This document shows, piece after piece, positions 36,624-44,419 of a stretch of 64,000 nt of DNA. The position numbers and the translations under genes are program-made. The notes beneath the pieces were generated by a model. The model saw only the letters and a program-made list of their open reading frames with translations, did no database searches and was not told where the DNA came from. Position 1 is the stretch's first letter. Every line of letters starts with the position of its first letter. Source of the DNA: Lysinibacillus odysseyi 34hs-1 = NBRC 100172 (GTDB lineage: Bacteria; Bacillota; Bacilli; Bacillales_A; Planococcaceae); contig NZ_BCVX01000001.1 of assembly GCF_001591965.1 (NCBI RefSeq), positions 372,001-436,000 of the forward strand. Reading direction: 5' to 3'.

Positions 36624-37164
36624 AATATGCCTCCATTCCTTTTCGCAGCATCTTGATTGCCTTATAATAGTTCGTCTTGACAGTTGCTTCTGGCATTTGC
36701 AAAAGATTTGCTATCTCCATAAAGGTCAGCTCCAAGAAGATTTTATAGCGTACGATTTGCTGGGTAATCCCGCTTTGCCCACTCAGCAGAGCATTGACCG
36801 CTTCGTACTGCTCCTTGTATTCAAGCTGTAACATGCCATCTTCAGGTTCTATCTGCTCCTCATCCACCATAAACACCGTTTTCTGCTTCATCTGATACTG
36901 CTTTGAGCGGAGATAGTCGATGCAATGGTTTGTGGCAATTCGGTATAACCAAGTACGAAACCTAGACTTTTCCTCATCATAGGAAGCAATGGAACGCAGC
37001 ATACGAATGAAGATTTCCTGCGTCAAATCAAGCGCCAGCTGTTCATCAAGCGTTTGTTTATAAACGAATATGTACATTTCTTTATAGTATTTCCGTGTCA
37101 GCTTGTCCGCACTTTTCTCATCGTGCTTCCGCTGGATTTTCCGAATCCAATACCGCTCATTCAT
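36607..37164 (-). CDS. ECF-type RNA polymerase sigma factor
   Basis: 185 residues with sigma region 2 at about 22-90 (LALDLTQEIFIRMLRSIASYD; FRTWLYRIATNHCIDYLRS) and region 4 at about 125-180 (LTFMEIANLLQMPEATVKT). First gene of the operon with the membrane protein, ATPase and two permeases, so the operon is probably autoregulated and responds to an envelope stress such as a peptide antibiotic. I could not find a convincing GAAAC-type -35 upstream. Confidence 0.92.
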   Translation of the reverse strand: MNERYWIRKIQRKHDEKSADKLTRKYYKEMYIFVYKQTLDEQLALDLTQEIFIRMLRSIASYDEEKSRFRTWLYRIATNHCIDYLRSKQYQMKQKTVFMVDEEQIEPEDGMLQLEYKEQYEAVNALLSGQSGITQQIVRYKIFLELTFMEIANLLQMPEATVKTNYYKAIKMLRKGMEAYYEDEI

Positions 37165-37566
37165 CTCCCTGCTCTCACATCTCTTTCTTGTGCTTCATTT
37201 ATATATTCGTAAAAACGAGATCAATAGTTTTATATTTTTAAAAAAAATTCCCTTTCCTTTTCAAATCATACAGGAAATGAGGTTATTTGGAGAATTAACA
37301 AAAGTTTGTAAGAGACTTCTTGTGCTAAATATTTAAAACCCCAATCACTCATCACGGTATTTATAGAATGTTTGATAAAGGAGTATTTGTGGCTATTTAA
37401 AAGAAAAGTGCTTTATAAATTGAGGTCATTCGGGGAAAAATGGTTAGATGACAGGCACCCAAAAAAGAGAAGAACATCATTATTATTTTAACGGACCTAT
37501 CAAATAGTAATTGGAAGTAACAAAGCAGCATTTTGCATGAATTAATAAGGAAAAGGTGTGAAGACG
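37165..37566. other. Divergent intergenic region, nothing else seen
   Basis: AT-rich leader between the sigma gene and the corA-like gene. No gene. TTGATC and TATAAA near 37200-37226 on the minus strand are only 15 bp apart, so they make a poor promoter. Confidence 0.4.
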
Positions 37567-38523
37567 GTGATCGGTTTTATCGGTATTACGAACGACAATC
37601 ATATAGAAACGCATATTTCTATAAAGAATCTCAACTTTTCTTCTTATAAATGGTTTTGGGTGGATTTTAATCAGCCTACCAAAGAAGAGGAGCAGCATTT
37701 AGCGGATACTTTTCAATTCCATCCCCTCGCAATCGAAGACTGTGTACACAGACTTCAGCGTCCGAAGCTGGATTATTATGATAACCATTCTTTTTTTGTG
37801 ACACATATTGTCAGGGAGGAAGAGAATGAAATACTGAAAGATGAATTGAATTATTTTATTGGGGACAATTTTATCGTTACATTCCATCTCACGCAGTCCG
37901 ATGAAGTGGACGAAGTATGGAACAGAATGCTATTTCAGGAGGATAAGGAACAATGGGATTCCTTTTATGTCTTCCATCAAATTTTAGACAAGACGGTCGA
38001 TAACTACTTTCCTATCCTTCATAAAATCGAAGATAATTTAGACAAAATTGAAGGCAATATTAACCGTAAATCGATGAACCTTCTTATGAATGAATTATTT
38101 GCGACAAGAAATATGCTATTAAAGCTCATACATACAATTAATCCAATGCGCGATTTGCTTTACCGTATGTTGAATTCCCATCATTTAAACGGTATAACCG
38201 ACAGAAAAGAATATTTTTCCGACATTTATGACCATCTGTTAAAGCTATCCGATATGATTATGTCTGATCGGGAGCTGACGGCAGATATTCGGGATAATTA
38301 CCTCTCGCTGAATTCACATCAAACAAACAATGTCATGAAAGTCCTCACCATCATCACATCTATATTTGCCCCGTTAACATTCATAGCCGGGATATATGGA
38401 ATGAACTTTGAGTATATGCCTGAATTAACATGGAGGTACGGCTATTTTCTTACGATTGGACTGATGGCGGTAACAGGTATTTCCATGTTTATATGGTTTA
38501 AGAAAAAGGGCTGGTTTGGATAA
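37567..38523 (+). CDS. CorA-family divalent cation transporter
   Basis: About 318 residues from GTG 37567, 8 bp behind AAAAGGTG; GTG 37558 overlaps that site. Large cytosolic alpha/beta and helical domain, then two C-terminal membrane helices with the selectivity motif YGMNF between them (near residue 284). Pentameric Mg2+ (or Co2+/Ni2+) channel. Monocistronic with its own terminator. Confidence 0.92.
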   Translation: MIGFIGITNDNHIETHISIKNLNFSSYKWFWVDFNQPTKEEEQHLADTFQFHPLAIEDCVHRLQRPKLDYYDNHSFFVTHIVREEENEILKDELNYFIGDNFIVTFHLTQSDEVDEVWNRMLFQEDKEQWDSFYVFHQILDKTVDNYFPILHKIEDNLDKIEGNINRKSMNLLMNELFATRNMLLKLIHTINPMRDLLYRMLNSHHLNGITDRKEYFSDIYDHLLKLSDMIMSDRELTADIRDNYLSLNSHQTNNVMKVLTIITSIFAPLTFIAGIYGMNFEYMPELTWRYGYFLTIGLMAVTGISMFIWFKKKGWFG

Positions 38524-38536
38524 CCAACCCTTTTCA
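38505..38536 (+). terminator. Terminator of the corA-like gene
   Basis: AAAGGGCTGGTT, 5-base loop, AACCAACCCTTTT; the hairpin begins inside the last codons. Confidence 0.82.
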
Positions 38537-38537
38537 T

Positions 38538-39158
38538 CTACATATCTGAAATAGGCAGTTTTAATACTGCTTCATCCTTAAGAATAGAGTTTAAGTGGTA
38601 AACAAGTGTCCGTATCACCCTGTCCCGATCAAGCCTTTCCCGCTCAAATAAGGCATGAATTGCCAGTCCGTCCACAGCAGCATACAGCCTCTCGACCTCT
38701 AGATCCAGATTCAGACCTTCCTTTAGAAAGCCATATTCCGACAGCCCATAAATGGTTTTTTCCATTCCGCTAAACAATGCATTAAACGGAACATTTGCCT
38801 GTTCTTTCTTATGCTTCACAGCCGCTATGTAAGCAAACCATACCTCCATCTCAAGCATGCTTTGCTGATCGACAGGCAATGCTTGCAGCAGCACGTGCAG
38901 CACCTGTTCCTGCAGAGGCATACTCTTCTTTAGTACTTCTTCAATCCGTTTGTTAACATTCTCCGTTACAAGATCCATGGCATAGACGAGCAGCTCATCC
39001 TGGTTAGAAAAGTAGTGTCGCAGGGCTCCTAGTGATAACCCCGCCTCTTTTGCAATATTTCTGACCGTCGCTCCTTCCATCCCTTTCTCCAGAATGACCC
39101 GCCATGTTGCCTCCGCTATGGCTTTTTTTCTTTCCGCTACATCTACAATCTTCGGCAT
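38538..39158 (-). CDS. TetR/AcrR-family regulator, probably from a leaderless mRNA
   Basis: 206 residues from ATG 39158 (MPKIVDVAERK), with TetR helix-turn-helix VRNIAKEAGLSLGALRHYFSNQ near 33-54. No ribosome site precedes this ATG. An extended -10 TGCTATACT ends only 6 bp upstream, so transcription would begin at or next to the A of ATG. The open frame extends 12 codons upstream, but that would overlap the promoter. It faces a small membrane-protein gene across two identical-arm palindromes and should repress both. Confidence 0.86.
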   Translation of the reverse strand: MPKIVDVAERKKAIAEATWRVILEKGMEGATVRNIAKEAGLSLGALRHYFSNQDELLVYAMDLVTENVNKRIEEVLKKSMPLQEQVLHVLLQALPVDQQSMLEMEVWFAYIAAVKHKKEQANVPFNALFSGMEKTIYGLSEYGFLKEGLNLDLEVERLYAAVDGLAIHALFERERLDRDRVIRTLVYHLNSILKDEAVLKLPISDM

Positions 39159-39187
39159 ATACTCAGTATAGCAAAAACCGTTTTTAA

Positions 39188-39201
39188 AATACACTTGTAT
39201 T
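39188..39201. promoter_or_regulatory. TetR operator candidate O1
   Basis: AATACA-CT-TGTATT, a perfect 6-bp-arm palindrome. It includes the -35 TTGTAT (39195-39200) of the rightward gene and the -35 position of tetR. Confidence 0.7.
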
Positions 39202-39223
39202 ATTTAAAATCCTATGTTATATT
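39195..39223 (+). promoter_or_regulatory. Promoter of the membrane-protein gene
   Basis: TTGTAT (39195-39200), 17 bp, TATATT (39218-39223) with an upstream TG (extended -10). It lies between the two operators. Confidence 0.7.
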
Positions 39224-39230
39224 TTTAAAA

Positions 39231-39244
39231 AATACAAGTGTATT
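39231..39244. promoter_or_regulatory. TetR operator candidate O2
   Basis: AATACA-AG-TGTATT, the same arms as O1 with the centre reversed, 43 bp downstream of O1 and at the expected transcription start of the rightward gene. Confidence 0.7.
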
Positions 39245-39265
39245 AAAAAGAGAGGGGATTTTTTC

Positions 39266-39805
39266 ATGGGAGGAATTGGTTGGCTGATCGTCGGAGCGGA
39301 AATCGCCTTTTGGGTTGTAATTCTGCTTGGATTGTTCACTAGATATATACTGAAAAAGAAGAGGCTGGGGTTATTCTTCTTGGCACTCACTCCTGTCGTT
39401 GATCTCGTGCTGCTTATTGCTACGGCAGTCGATTTATATAATGGAGCGACCGCTACAACAGTTCACGGTATTGCGGCCATTTATCTCGGAGTTTCCATCG
39501 CCTTCGGAAAAAGTATGATTGCCTGGGCTGATAGACAATTTACGTATTATTTCTTAAAGCAAGGAGAAAAGCCCCGTAAAAAGTATGGCTTCGAGCATGC
39601 CCGCCACGAAATTAAGGGCTCGCTTCAGCACCTGCTTGCCTTTCTGATCGGCGGAGCTTTCATTTTCGGGATTCACTTCTTCATCGGAGATCCGGAGCGT
39701 ACAGCAGAGCTGCTGAATCCGTTGCGTATCTGGGCAATTGTAGTCGGAATCGACCTGCTCTATTCGGCTTCGTATTTTTTATGGCCAAGAAGAGCAAAGG
39801 GGTAA
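39266..39805 (+). CDS. Conserved membrane protein under TetR control
   Basis: 179 residues with about five membrane helices and a cytosolic basic loop near 105-115 (GEKPRKKYGFEHARHE). I recognise it only as a conserved membrane protein of Bacillales; function unknown. AGAGAGGGG precedes the ATG. Its promoter is bracketed by palindromes that probably bind the divergent TetR protein, which suggests induction by a small toxic compound. Confidence 0.75.
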   Translation: MGGIGWLIVGAEIAFWVVILLGLFTRYILKKKRLGLFFLALTPVVDLVLLIATAVDLYNGATATTVHGIAAIYLGVSIAFGKSMIAWADRQFTYYFLKQGEKPRKKYGFEHARHEIKGSLQHLLAFLIGGAFIFGIHFFIGDPERTAELLNPLRIWAIVVGIDLLYSASYFLWPRRAKG

Positions 39806-39844
39806 AATCACTTCGACGTATAACATTATATCGGTAAAGTAAGT

Positions 39845-39882
39845 ACAGGGATGTTGAACACTCAACTTCCCTGCTTTTTATT
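39845..39882 (+). terminator. Terminator of the TetR-controlled gene
   Basis: CAGGGATGTTGA, 4-base loop, TCAACTTCCCTG, CTTTTTATT. Confidence 0.88.
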
Positions 39883-40137
39883 AATCTGCCCACCTTTCTT
39901 TCCGTGTCCCGCAAGCAGGACCATCTGCACACTAATATGCTGTTTGAAACTACATTTTGCCTTTTTAATTGTTTGAATGGTCTTTCCGGCAGAAATATAA
40001 AATGAAAATCGATATACCTCCTTTAAAGCATCATGGTCACATATTTCTAATCCTCTTTTTCGTTTTAGTAATATAGATTTTTGGGTAATAGTATCTATAG
40101 ATAGAAAATTACCGATGCAGCAAGAAAGGAGTTCACT

Positions 40138-40497
40138 ATGAAAAAGGTTGGAAGAAAAAAGTGGATTATCATTAGCATCCTTGCCCTCGTATTGATTGTA
40201 TTTGTGGTCATATATTATACAACGGCAAGTTCTAGCTATCAGTCGCTCGAAGATATGAATGACTTCCCTGTACCAAAGTCGGCAGAGCTTGTTAAAGAAG
40301 AGGACAATGCAAAGTACTATGAATGGGACGGAGCCAGCACGGCGAACGGCCTTCCGAAAGGATACCAGCTTGTCATTCAAAACCGCGGATGGGAAGAAAC
40401 CGCGCGTGAAGGTGAAACAATCACTTACAAAAAAGGAAATGTTATTCTCCAGCTTCAGTATGATGATGATTCTATTGACATCATGAAGGAGAAGTAA
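40138..40497 (+). CDS. Membrane-anchored hypothetical protein
   Basis: 119 residues: basic N terminus, one membrane helix (about 9-29), then a roughly 90-residue outside domain of beta character (YEWDGAS; GYQLVIQNRGWEE). It has an AAAGGAG site and two terminators after it. Function unknown. Confidence 0.75.
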   Translation: MKKVGRKKWIIISILALVLIVFVVIYYTTASSSYQSLEDMNDFPVPKSAELVKEEDNAKYYEWDGASTANGLPKGYQLVIQNRGWEETAREGETITYKKGNVILQLQYDDDSIDIMKEK

Positions 40498-40502
40498 TAA
40501 GA

Positions 40503-40573
40503 GGAGCAGGACAAACCTGCTTTTTGCAGTATTATCTAAAAAAAATGTAAAGCAGCTTACGGGCTGCTTTTTC
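40503..40573 (+). terminator. Tandem terminators
   Basis: AGCAGG/CCTGCT with TTTTT (40505-40525) and AAGCAGC/GCTGCTT with TTTTT (40550-40572). They insulate the following T-box gene. Confidence 0.85.
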
Positions 40574-40604
40574 TAATTTTCATAAAAAAATAGATAATCG
40601 CCTA

Positions 40605-40633
40605 TTGACAATTGCTTCATTTCGTTTTAAAGT
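40605..40633 (+). promoter_or_regulatory. Promoter of thrS
   Basis: TTGACA (40605-40610), 17 bp, TAAAGT (40628-40633), about 25 bp before the T-box stem I. Confidence 0.85.
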
Positions 40634-40656
40634 AAATAACAATTTTAACCATACAG

Positions 40657-40893
40657 GCAATGAAGAGGACACGAATGGATAAGAAAGATTTGCAGAGAGG
40701 GAAATCACCGGCTGAAAGTTTCCTAATTCGGACTTATCGATTTACTACCTCCGAGCTGTGCCGGGAAACCGGTGACGTGAGCAGGCGTTATCTGCAATCA
40801 ATGAGCTGCTGGTTTGTATCGGCAGGAATTTGGGTGGAACCACGGGTAATCAACACATACTCGTCCCTTAGCGGACGGATATGTGTTTTTTTA
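40657..40893 (+). ncRNA. Threonine T-box leader of thrS
   Basis: Contains the GAAGAGGAC start of stem I, AGAGAGG, a specifier region with ACC (Thr) at 40747-40749, and the T-box GGGTGGAACCACGGG (40832-40846). A terminator follows (AACACATAC...GTATGTGTT type arms, 40852-40886) with a seven-T run. Uncharged tRNA-Thr would stabilise the antiterminator and allow thrS transcription. An ACT triplet (also Thr) at 40744-40746 lies directly before the ACC. Confidence 0.93.
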
Positions 40894-40916
40894 TTTTATA
40901 GAAAAGGAGAATGTTT

Positions 40917-42851
40917 ATGTCAAATCAACAAGTAATGATTCAATTTCCAGATGGCAAACAACAATTGTTTGCACAAGGTGTAACACTAACCGATATTGCA
41001 AAAGCAATCAGTCCGGCTCTTGCCAAAAAAGCTGTTGCAGGGAGTGTGAACGGCACCACAGTTGATTTGACGCGTCCCATCCTAACAGATGCCCAAATTG
41101 CTATTTATGATGCAAATTCAGCGGAAGGAATAGAAGTCATTCGTCATTCTACAGCCCATCTTCTTGCACAGGCTGTCAAAAGACTGTACCCTACTGCACA
41201 CCTCGGAGTAGGACCAGTTATAGAAAATGGATTTTATTATGATATTGAGCTAGATCATTCATTTGTTCCAGAAGATCTGCAAAAAATCGAGAAGGAAATG
41301 AACAAAATCGTTAAAGAAAACCTCGCTATTTCCAGAAAGGAAGTTACAAAGGTAGAAGCAGCACAGTTATTTGCACATGATCCATTGAAGCTGGAGCTTC
41401 TTGAAGCGATTCCTGTTGAGGAGCTTGTGACTGTGTATGAGCAAGGAGAATTTTATGATTTGTGCCGGGGTCCCCATGTACCGTCCACAGGCAGGCTGCA
41501 GCACTTTACGTTAACAAATCTTTCCGGTGCCTACTGGCGTGGAGACAGCAACAATCAAATGCTTCAGCGGATTTACGGCGTTGCCTTTGCAAACAAGGAA
41601 GACATGCAGGCATATTTCATATTTTTGGAGGAGGCTGAAAAGCGAAATCACCGTAAGCTCGGCAAGGAATTGGAGCTGTTTATGTTTTCGGAAGAAGCAC
41701 CGGGGATGCCATTTTATCTCGCAAACGGGCAAATACTGCGTAATGAGCTGGAGTCTTTTTTACGTGAATTGCAGACACGGTACGATTACAAGGAACTACG
41801 GACACCGCTCATGATGAACCAGCGTCTATGGGAACAATCGGGGCATTGGCAGCATTACAAGGAAAATATGTATTTCTCGCAGGTGGATGAACAGAAATTT
41901 GCATTGAAGCCGATGAACTGCCCAGGGCATATGCTAATCTATAAAAATGACTATCATTCCTACCGTGATTTACCGATCCGAATGGCTGAATTCGGGCAGG
42001 TACATCGACATGAATTCAGCGGTGCGCTTAACGGGCTGCTGCGCGTCCGGTCGTTTTGCCAGGATGATGCCCATATTTTTGTCAGACCAGATCAAATCGA
42101 GGACGAGATTACGCTTGCTCTTCAGATTATTGACCATGTATACAGGGTCTTCGGTTTCACATATGAAATTGAGCTATCGACACGCCCCGAAGATTTTATG
42201 GGGGAGCTGGAGTTATGGGATAAAGCCGAGACAGCGCTTGAAAATGTATTGAAGAAATTAGGCTACCGCTATAAGGTGAACGCAGGAGATGGTGCCTTTT
42301 ACGGACCGAAAATCGATATTCATATACAGGATGCTATCAAGCGCAGCCATCAATGTGCAACAGTACAGCTCGATTTCCAGCTTCCTGAAAAATTCGACTT
42401 AACGTATGTCAATGAACAGAATGACAAGGTACGCCCTGTCGTCATCCACCGGGCTGTTTTCGGATCGATTGACCGTTTCCTCGGCATTTTAATTGAGCAT
42501 TTCGGCGGCGCCTTCCCGTTATGGCTTGCACCGAAGCAGGTTGAAGTAATCGGTGTTTCCACTGTTCATAATGCCTATGTTGAAGAAGTTTATGAACAGC
42601 TGCGACGAGCAGGCATCCGGGCATCTATCGATAGAAGACAGGAAAAGCTTGGTAAGAAGATTCGGGAGGCACAGTTAAAAAAGGTGCCGTATATTCTTGT
42701 GCTTGGTGACCAAGAGCAGGAAAACACTACCGTCACTATCCGCTCCTATCATCAGGAGAATTTGGAGACAATGGCTTTGGAGAACTTTCTTCTTGCTGCG
42801 AAGAGAGAAATGGAAGAGAAGAGACTGCCTATGACTGGGGATCTTCATTAA
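40917..42851 (+). CDS. thrS: Threonyl-tRNA synthetase
   Basis: About 644 residues from ATG 40917 (AAAAGGAGA with 7-bp spacing; ATG 40911 is too close). N-terminal TGS domain (1-63), second additional domain with HxxxH-type editing residues (STAHLLAQAV near 78), class II catalytic core with the zinc cysteine in MNCPGHM near 334, and a C-terminal anticodon domain. Attaches threonine to tRNA-Thr. T-box control is typical; some Bacillus carry two ThrRS genes (thrS, thrZ), and which one this is cannot be told from the window. Confidence 0.96.
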   Translation: MSNQQVMIQFPDGKQQLFAQGVTLTDIAKAISPALAKKAVAGSVNGTTVDLTRPILTDAQIAIYDANSAEGIEVIRHSTAHLLAQAVKRLYPTAHLGVGPVIENGFYYDIELDHSFVPEDLQKIEKEMNKIVKENLAISRKEVTKVEAAQLFAHDPLKLELLEAIPVEELVTVYEQGEFYDLCRGPHVPSTGRLQHFTLTNLSGAYWRGDSNNQMLQRIYGVAFANKEDMQAYFIFLEEAEKRNHRKLGKELELFMFSEEAPGMPFYLANGQILRNELESFLRELQTRYDYKELRTPLMMNQRLWEQSGHWQHYKENMYFSQVDEQKFALKPMNCPGHMLIYKNDYHSYRDLPIRMAEFGQVHRHEFSGALNGLLRVRSFCQDDAHIFVRPDQIEDEITLALQIIDHVYRVFGFTYEIELSTRPEDFMGELELWDKAETALENVLKKLGYRYKVNAGDGAFYGPKIDIHIQDAIKRSHQCATVQLDFQLPEKFDLTYVNEQNDKVRPVVIHRAVFGSIDRFLGILIEHFGGAFPLWLAPKQVEVIGVSTVHNAYVEEVYEQLRRAGIRASIDRRQEKLGKKIREAQLKKVPYILVLGDQEQENTTVTIRSYHQENLETMALENFLLAAKREMEEKRLPMTGDLH

Positions 42852-42854
42852 ATT

Positions 42855-42945
42855 CGCGGGTATTCAGTTGCAAAGCGCGGGTAAAAGAGGTGATTCCGCG
42901 GGTATTTTCAAAAAAGCGTGGGTAAACTCCAAAAAACCTAGGGTA
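42855..42945 (+). repeat. Array A: five cores at 20-21 bp period, CGCGGGTA family
   Basis: CGCGGGTA starts at 42855, 42876 and 42897, CGTGGGTA at 42917 and CTAGGGTA at 42938, so steps of 21, 21, 20 and 21 bp. The 12-13 bp between cores are AT-rich and not conserved. In-frame stops rule out a translated heptad repeat in the core frame. It begins 4 bp after the thrS stop codon. Confidence 0.85.
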
Positions 42946-42963
42946 TCTACAGCTTCACTAATG

Positions 42964-42995
42964 AGAAAAACCGCGCCAAGTGAATTGGTGCGGTT
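42964..42995 (-). terminator. Terminator of the 44-residue membrane-peptide gene
   Basis: Minus strand: AACCGCACCAA, 5-base loop, TTGGCGCGGTT, TTTCTC. Stem is perfect but for one G-T type pair. Confidence 0.82.
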
Positions 42996-43012
42996 ACCAT
43001 TTATGTAGATAT

Positions 43013-43147
43013 TTATTTCCCTATTTTATCTAAACTTGACTGAATTGATTGAGGCAAGCTTTTATAGAACAGTCCTTTATACTTAATATCGAGAAGCCCC
43101 GCAACAGCAACGGCAATCCCGCCTATTACAAGCATGCATTTTTTCAT
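43013..43147 (-). CDS. 44-residue membrane peptide
   Basis: ATG 43147 lies 10 bp behind AAGGGAG. The peptide starts with two Lys and a Cys, has a Gly/Ala/Val-rich membrane segment (MLVIGGIAVAVAGLLDI), then a polar tail ending QSSLDKIGK. A terminator 18 bp after the stop supports expression. Unknown function. Repeat array B sits in its upstream region and array A beyond its terminator. Confidence 0.72.
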   Translation of the reverse strand: MKKCMLVIGGIAVAVAGLLDIKYKGLFYKSLPQSIQSSLDKIGK

Positions 43148-43183
43148 CCTTTTTCAACTCCCTTCTCTTTCTTTATTATAGTC

Positions 43184-43267
43184 TATTGCGCGAATTTTTG
43201 GGTGTATTGCGCGAATTCAAGGCTTCATTGCGCGGTTTTAAGTGTCTATTGCGCGAATCACAACTTT
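43184..43267 (-). repeat. Array B: four cores at exact 21 bp period, ATTGCGCGAA family
   Basis: TATTGCGCGA-type cores start at 43184, 43205, 43226 (CATTGCGCGG) and 43247, all exactly 21 bp apart. Read on the minus strand each unit begins CGCGCAATA and ends AT-rich, so it resembles the array A/C unit (CGCGGGTA then AT-rich) with a changed second half of the core. Confidence 0.85.
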
Positions 43268-43293
43268 CCGCCTACAGATTAACAATCCCCTCA

Positions 43294-43331
43294 TAAAAAA
43301 CGGACATCCCGCTACAGCAGGATGTCCGTTT
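43294..43331 (-). terminator. Terminator of splB
   Basis: Minus strand: AACGGACATCC, 10-base loop, GGATGTCCGTT, TTTTT. Confidence 0.9.
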
Positions 43332-43334
43332 GTC

Positions 43335-44363
43335 TTACGTAAAATATTCAAATTTGGCCTCTGGAAAGAATTCATGCATATATTCCTCAAGCCGCTCCTT
43401 TATCTCTTCTTCCTGATCTTTTTGGTAAATATATTTGTGGATACCGTACTTGCCCCATTTTACTCGTCGAACTGATTCATCCAGCTCCAGCTTTGTTTTC
43501 GGGTAGTTTTTTAAAATCACCTTTTTCGCCGGCTTTGTAAAACGATGCTGGATAAATTCAAATGTGATATCAGCCCGAGCATCTGCAGGCAGTTCTGCAT
43601 CCAATCGCTCGAACATATGGCGATAGCCCTCTTCCCACCCATCGTGTAAATATATCGGTGCCACAATAAACCCAAGCGGATATCCCGCCCGTGCTACCTT
43701 CCCTGCCGCCTCGATCCGGTCGACAAGCGCTGATGTCCCCGGCTCAAAGTTTTTAATTACATAATCGGCATTTATACTGAAACGAAAGCGCGTATGCCCG
43801 TTATGATTTGCATCAAGTAGATGATCAACATGATGAAATTTTGTTACGAACCGCAGCCTTCCAAGCTCTGTTTGCCCAAAATGTTCGATAGCATGTTTTA
43901 ATGTATGCGTTAGATGATCAATGCCGACAATATCTGATGTACAGGCCGCCTCAAAGCGAGTAATCTCCGGTGCCCGCTCCGCAATATACTGATCGGCGAC
44001 GTCCAGGATTTCCTCTACGTTTACATAAGTACGAACGTACGGTTTACTGCCCATAGTCGTCTGTAAATAACAATAGTGGCAATGCCCCATGCATCCTGTC
44101 GCAAATGGAATCGCATATTCGGCAGACGGTTTTGACGTATCAAATTTCAATGTCTTTCTCACTCCTACGACGAGCGTGGATTTTGCCATCCGATACTTTT
44201 GAAAATCGTTGTCGCCGGGAAGATCCCGCACCTGATTGTGAGAAGTTGTATAGCGGATTTCAATCCCCATCTTTTCAAACTTTTCCTTCAGCTCTCGGCC
44301 AAGTGGATACTCTAATGCCTGTGGCTCAAAATACACAAGCTTTGGAATGAATGGCCCGCTCAT
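43335..44363 (-). CDS. splB: Spore photoproduct lyase
   Basis: 342 residues. Radical-SAM enzyme that repairs the UV spore photoproduct in DNA during germination. The iron-sulfur cysteines are Cys91, Cys95 and Cys98 (CMGHCHYC), and the hydrogen-donating Cys141 lies in FEAACTSD, the same number as in B. subtilis SplB. This shows an endospore former. The regulator gene splA is not upstream; instead a 19-codon frame overlaps the start (ATGA). Confidence 0.97.
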   Translation of the reverse strand: MSGPFIPKLVYFEPQALEYPLGRELKEKFEKMGIEIRYTTSHNQVRDLPGDNDFQKYRMAKSTLVVGVRKTLKFDTSKPSAEYAIPFATGCMGHCHYCYLQTTMGSKPYVRTYVNVEEILDVADQYIAERAPEITRFEAACTSDIVGIDHLTHTLKHAIEHFGQTELGRLRFVTKFHHVDHLLDANHNGHTRFRFSINADYVIKNFEPGTSALVDRIEAAGKVARAGYPLGFIVAPIYLHDGWEEGYRHMFERLDAELPADARADITFEFIQHRFTKPAKKVILKNYPKTKLELDESVRRVKWGKYGIHKYIYQKDQEEEIKERLEEYMHEFFPEAKFEYFT

Positions 44364-44419
44364 TTGGCATGTCTCCGTTGAGTTGCTGCCCCCTCTTTAT
44401 TTATACCATGACTGGACAT
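44360..44419 (-). CDS. Candidate 19-codon leader peptide coupled to splB
   Basis: ATG 44419 follows AAGGTGATGGG, and the TGA stop overlaps the splB ATG. The splB ribosome site GGAGA lies inside this frame. The peptide is basic (ends QRRHAK). The same frame stays open upstream to about 44517 and there encodes a hydrophobic stretch, but without a start codon. It may be a translational coupler or the remains of a longer small gene. Confidence 0.38.
   Translation of the reverse strand: MSSHGINKEGAATQRRHAK

Noticed and set aside
39862-40380. 172-codon minus-strand frame with an internal AAAGGAGG
   Set aside because: It is antisense to a well-supported membrane-protein gene, and the internal ribosome-like site is not followed by a usable start codon.
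43049-43282. Plus-strand frame encoding a heptad repeat YCANxxx over array B
   Set aside because: The heptad follows from the 21-bp period; there is no ribosome site, arrays A and C contain stops in the equivalent frame, and a minus-strand gene occupies the first half.
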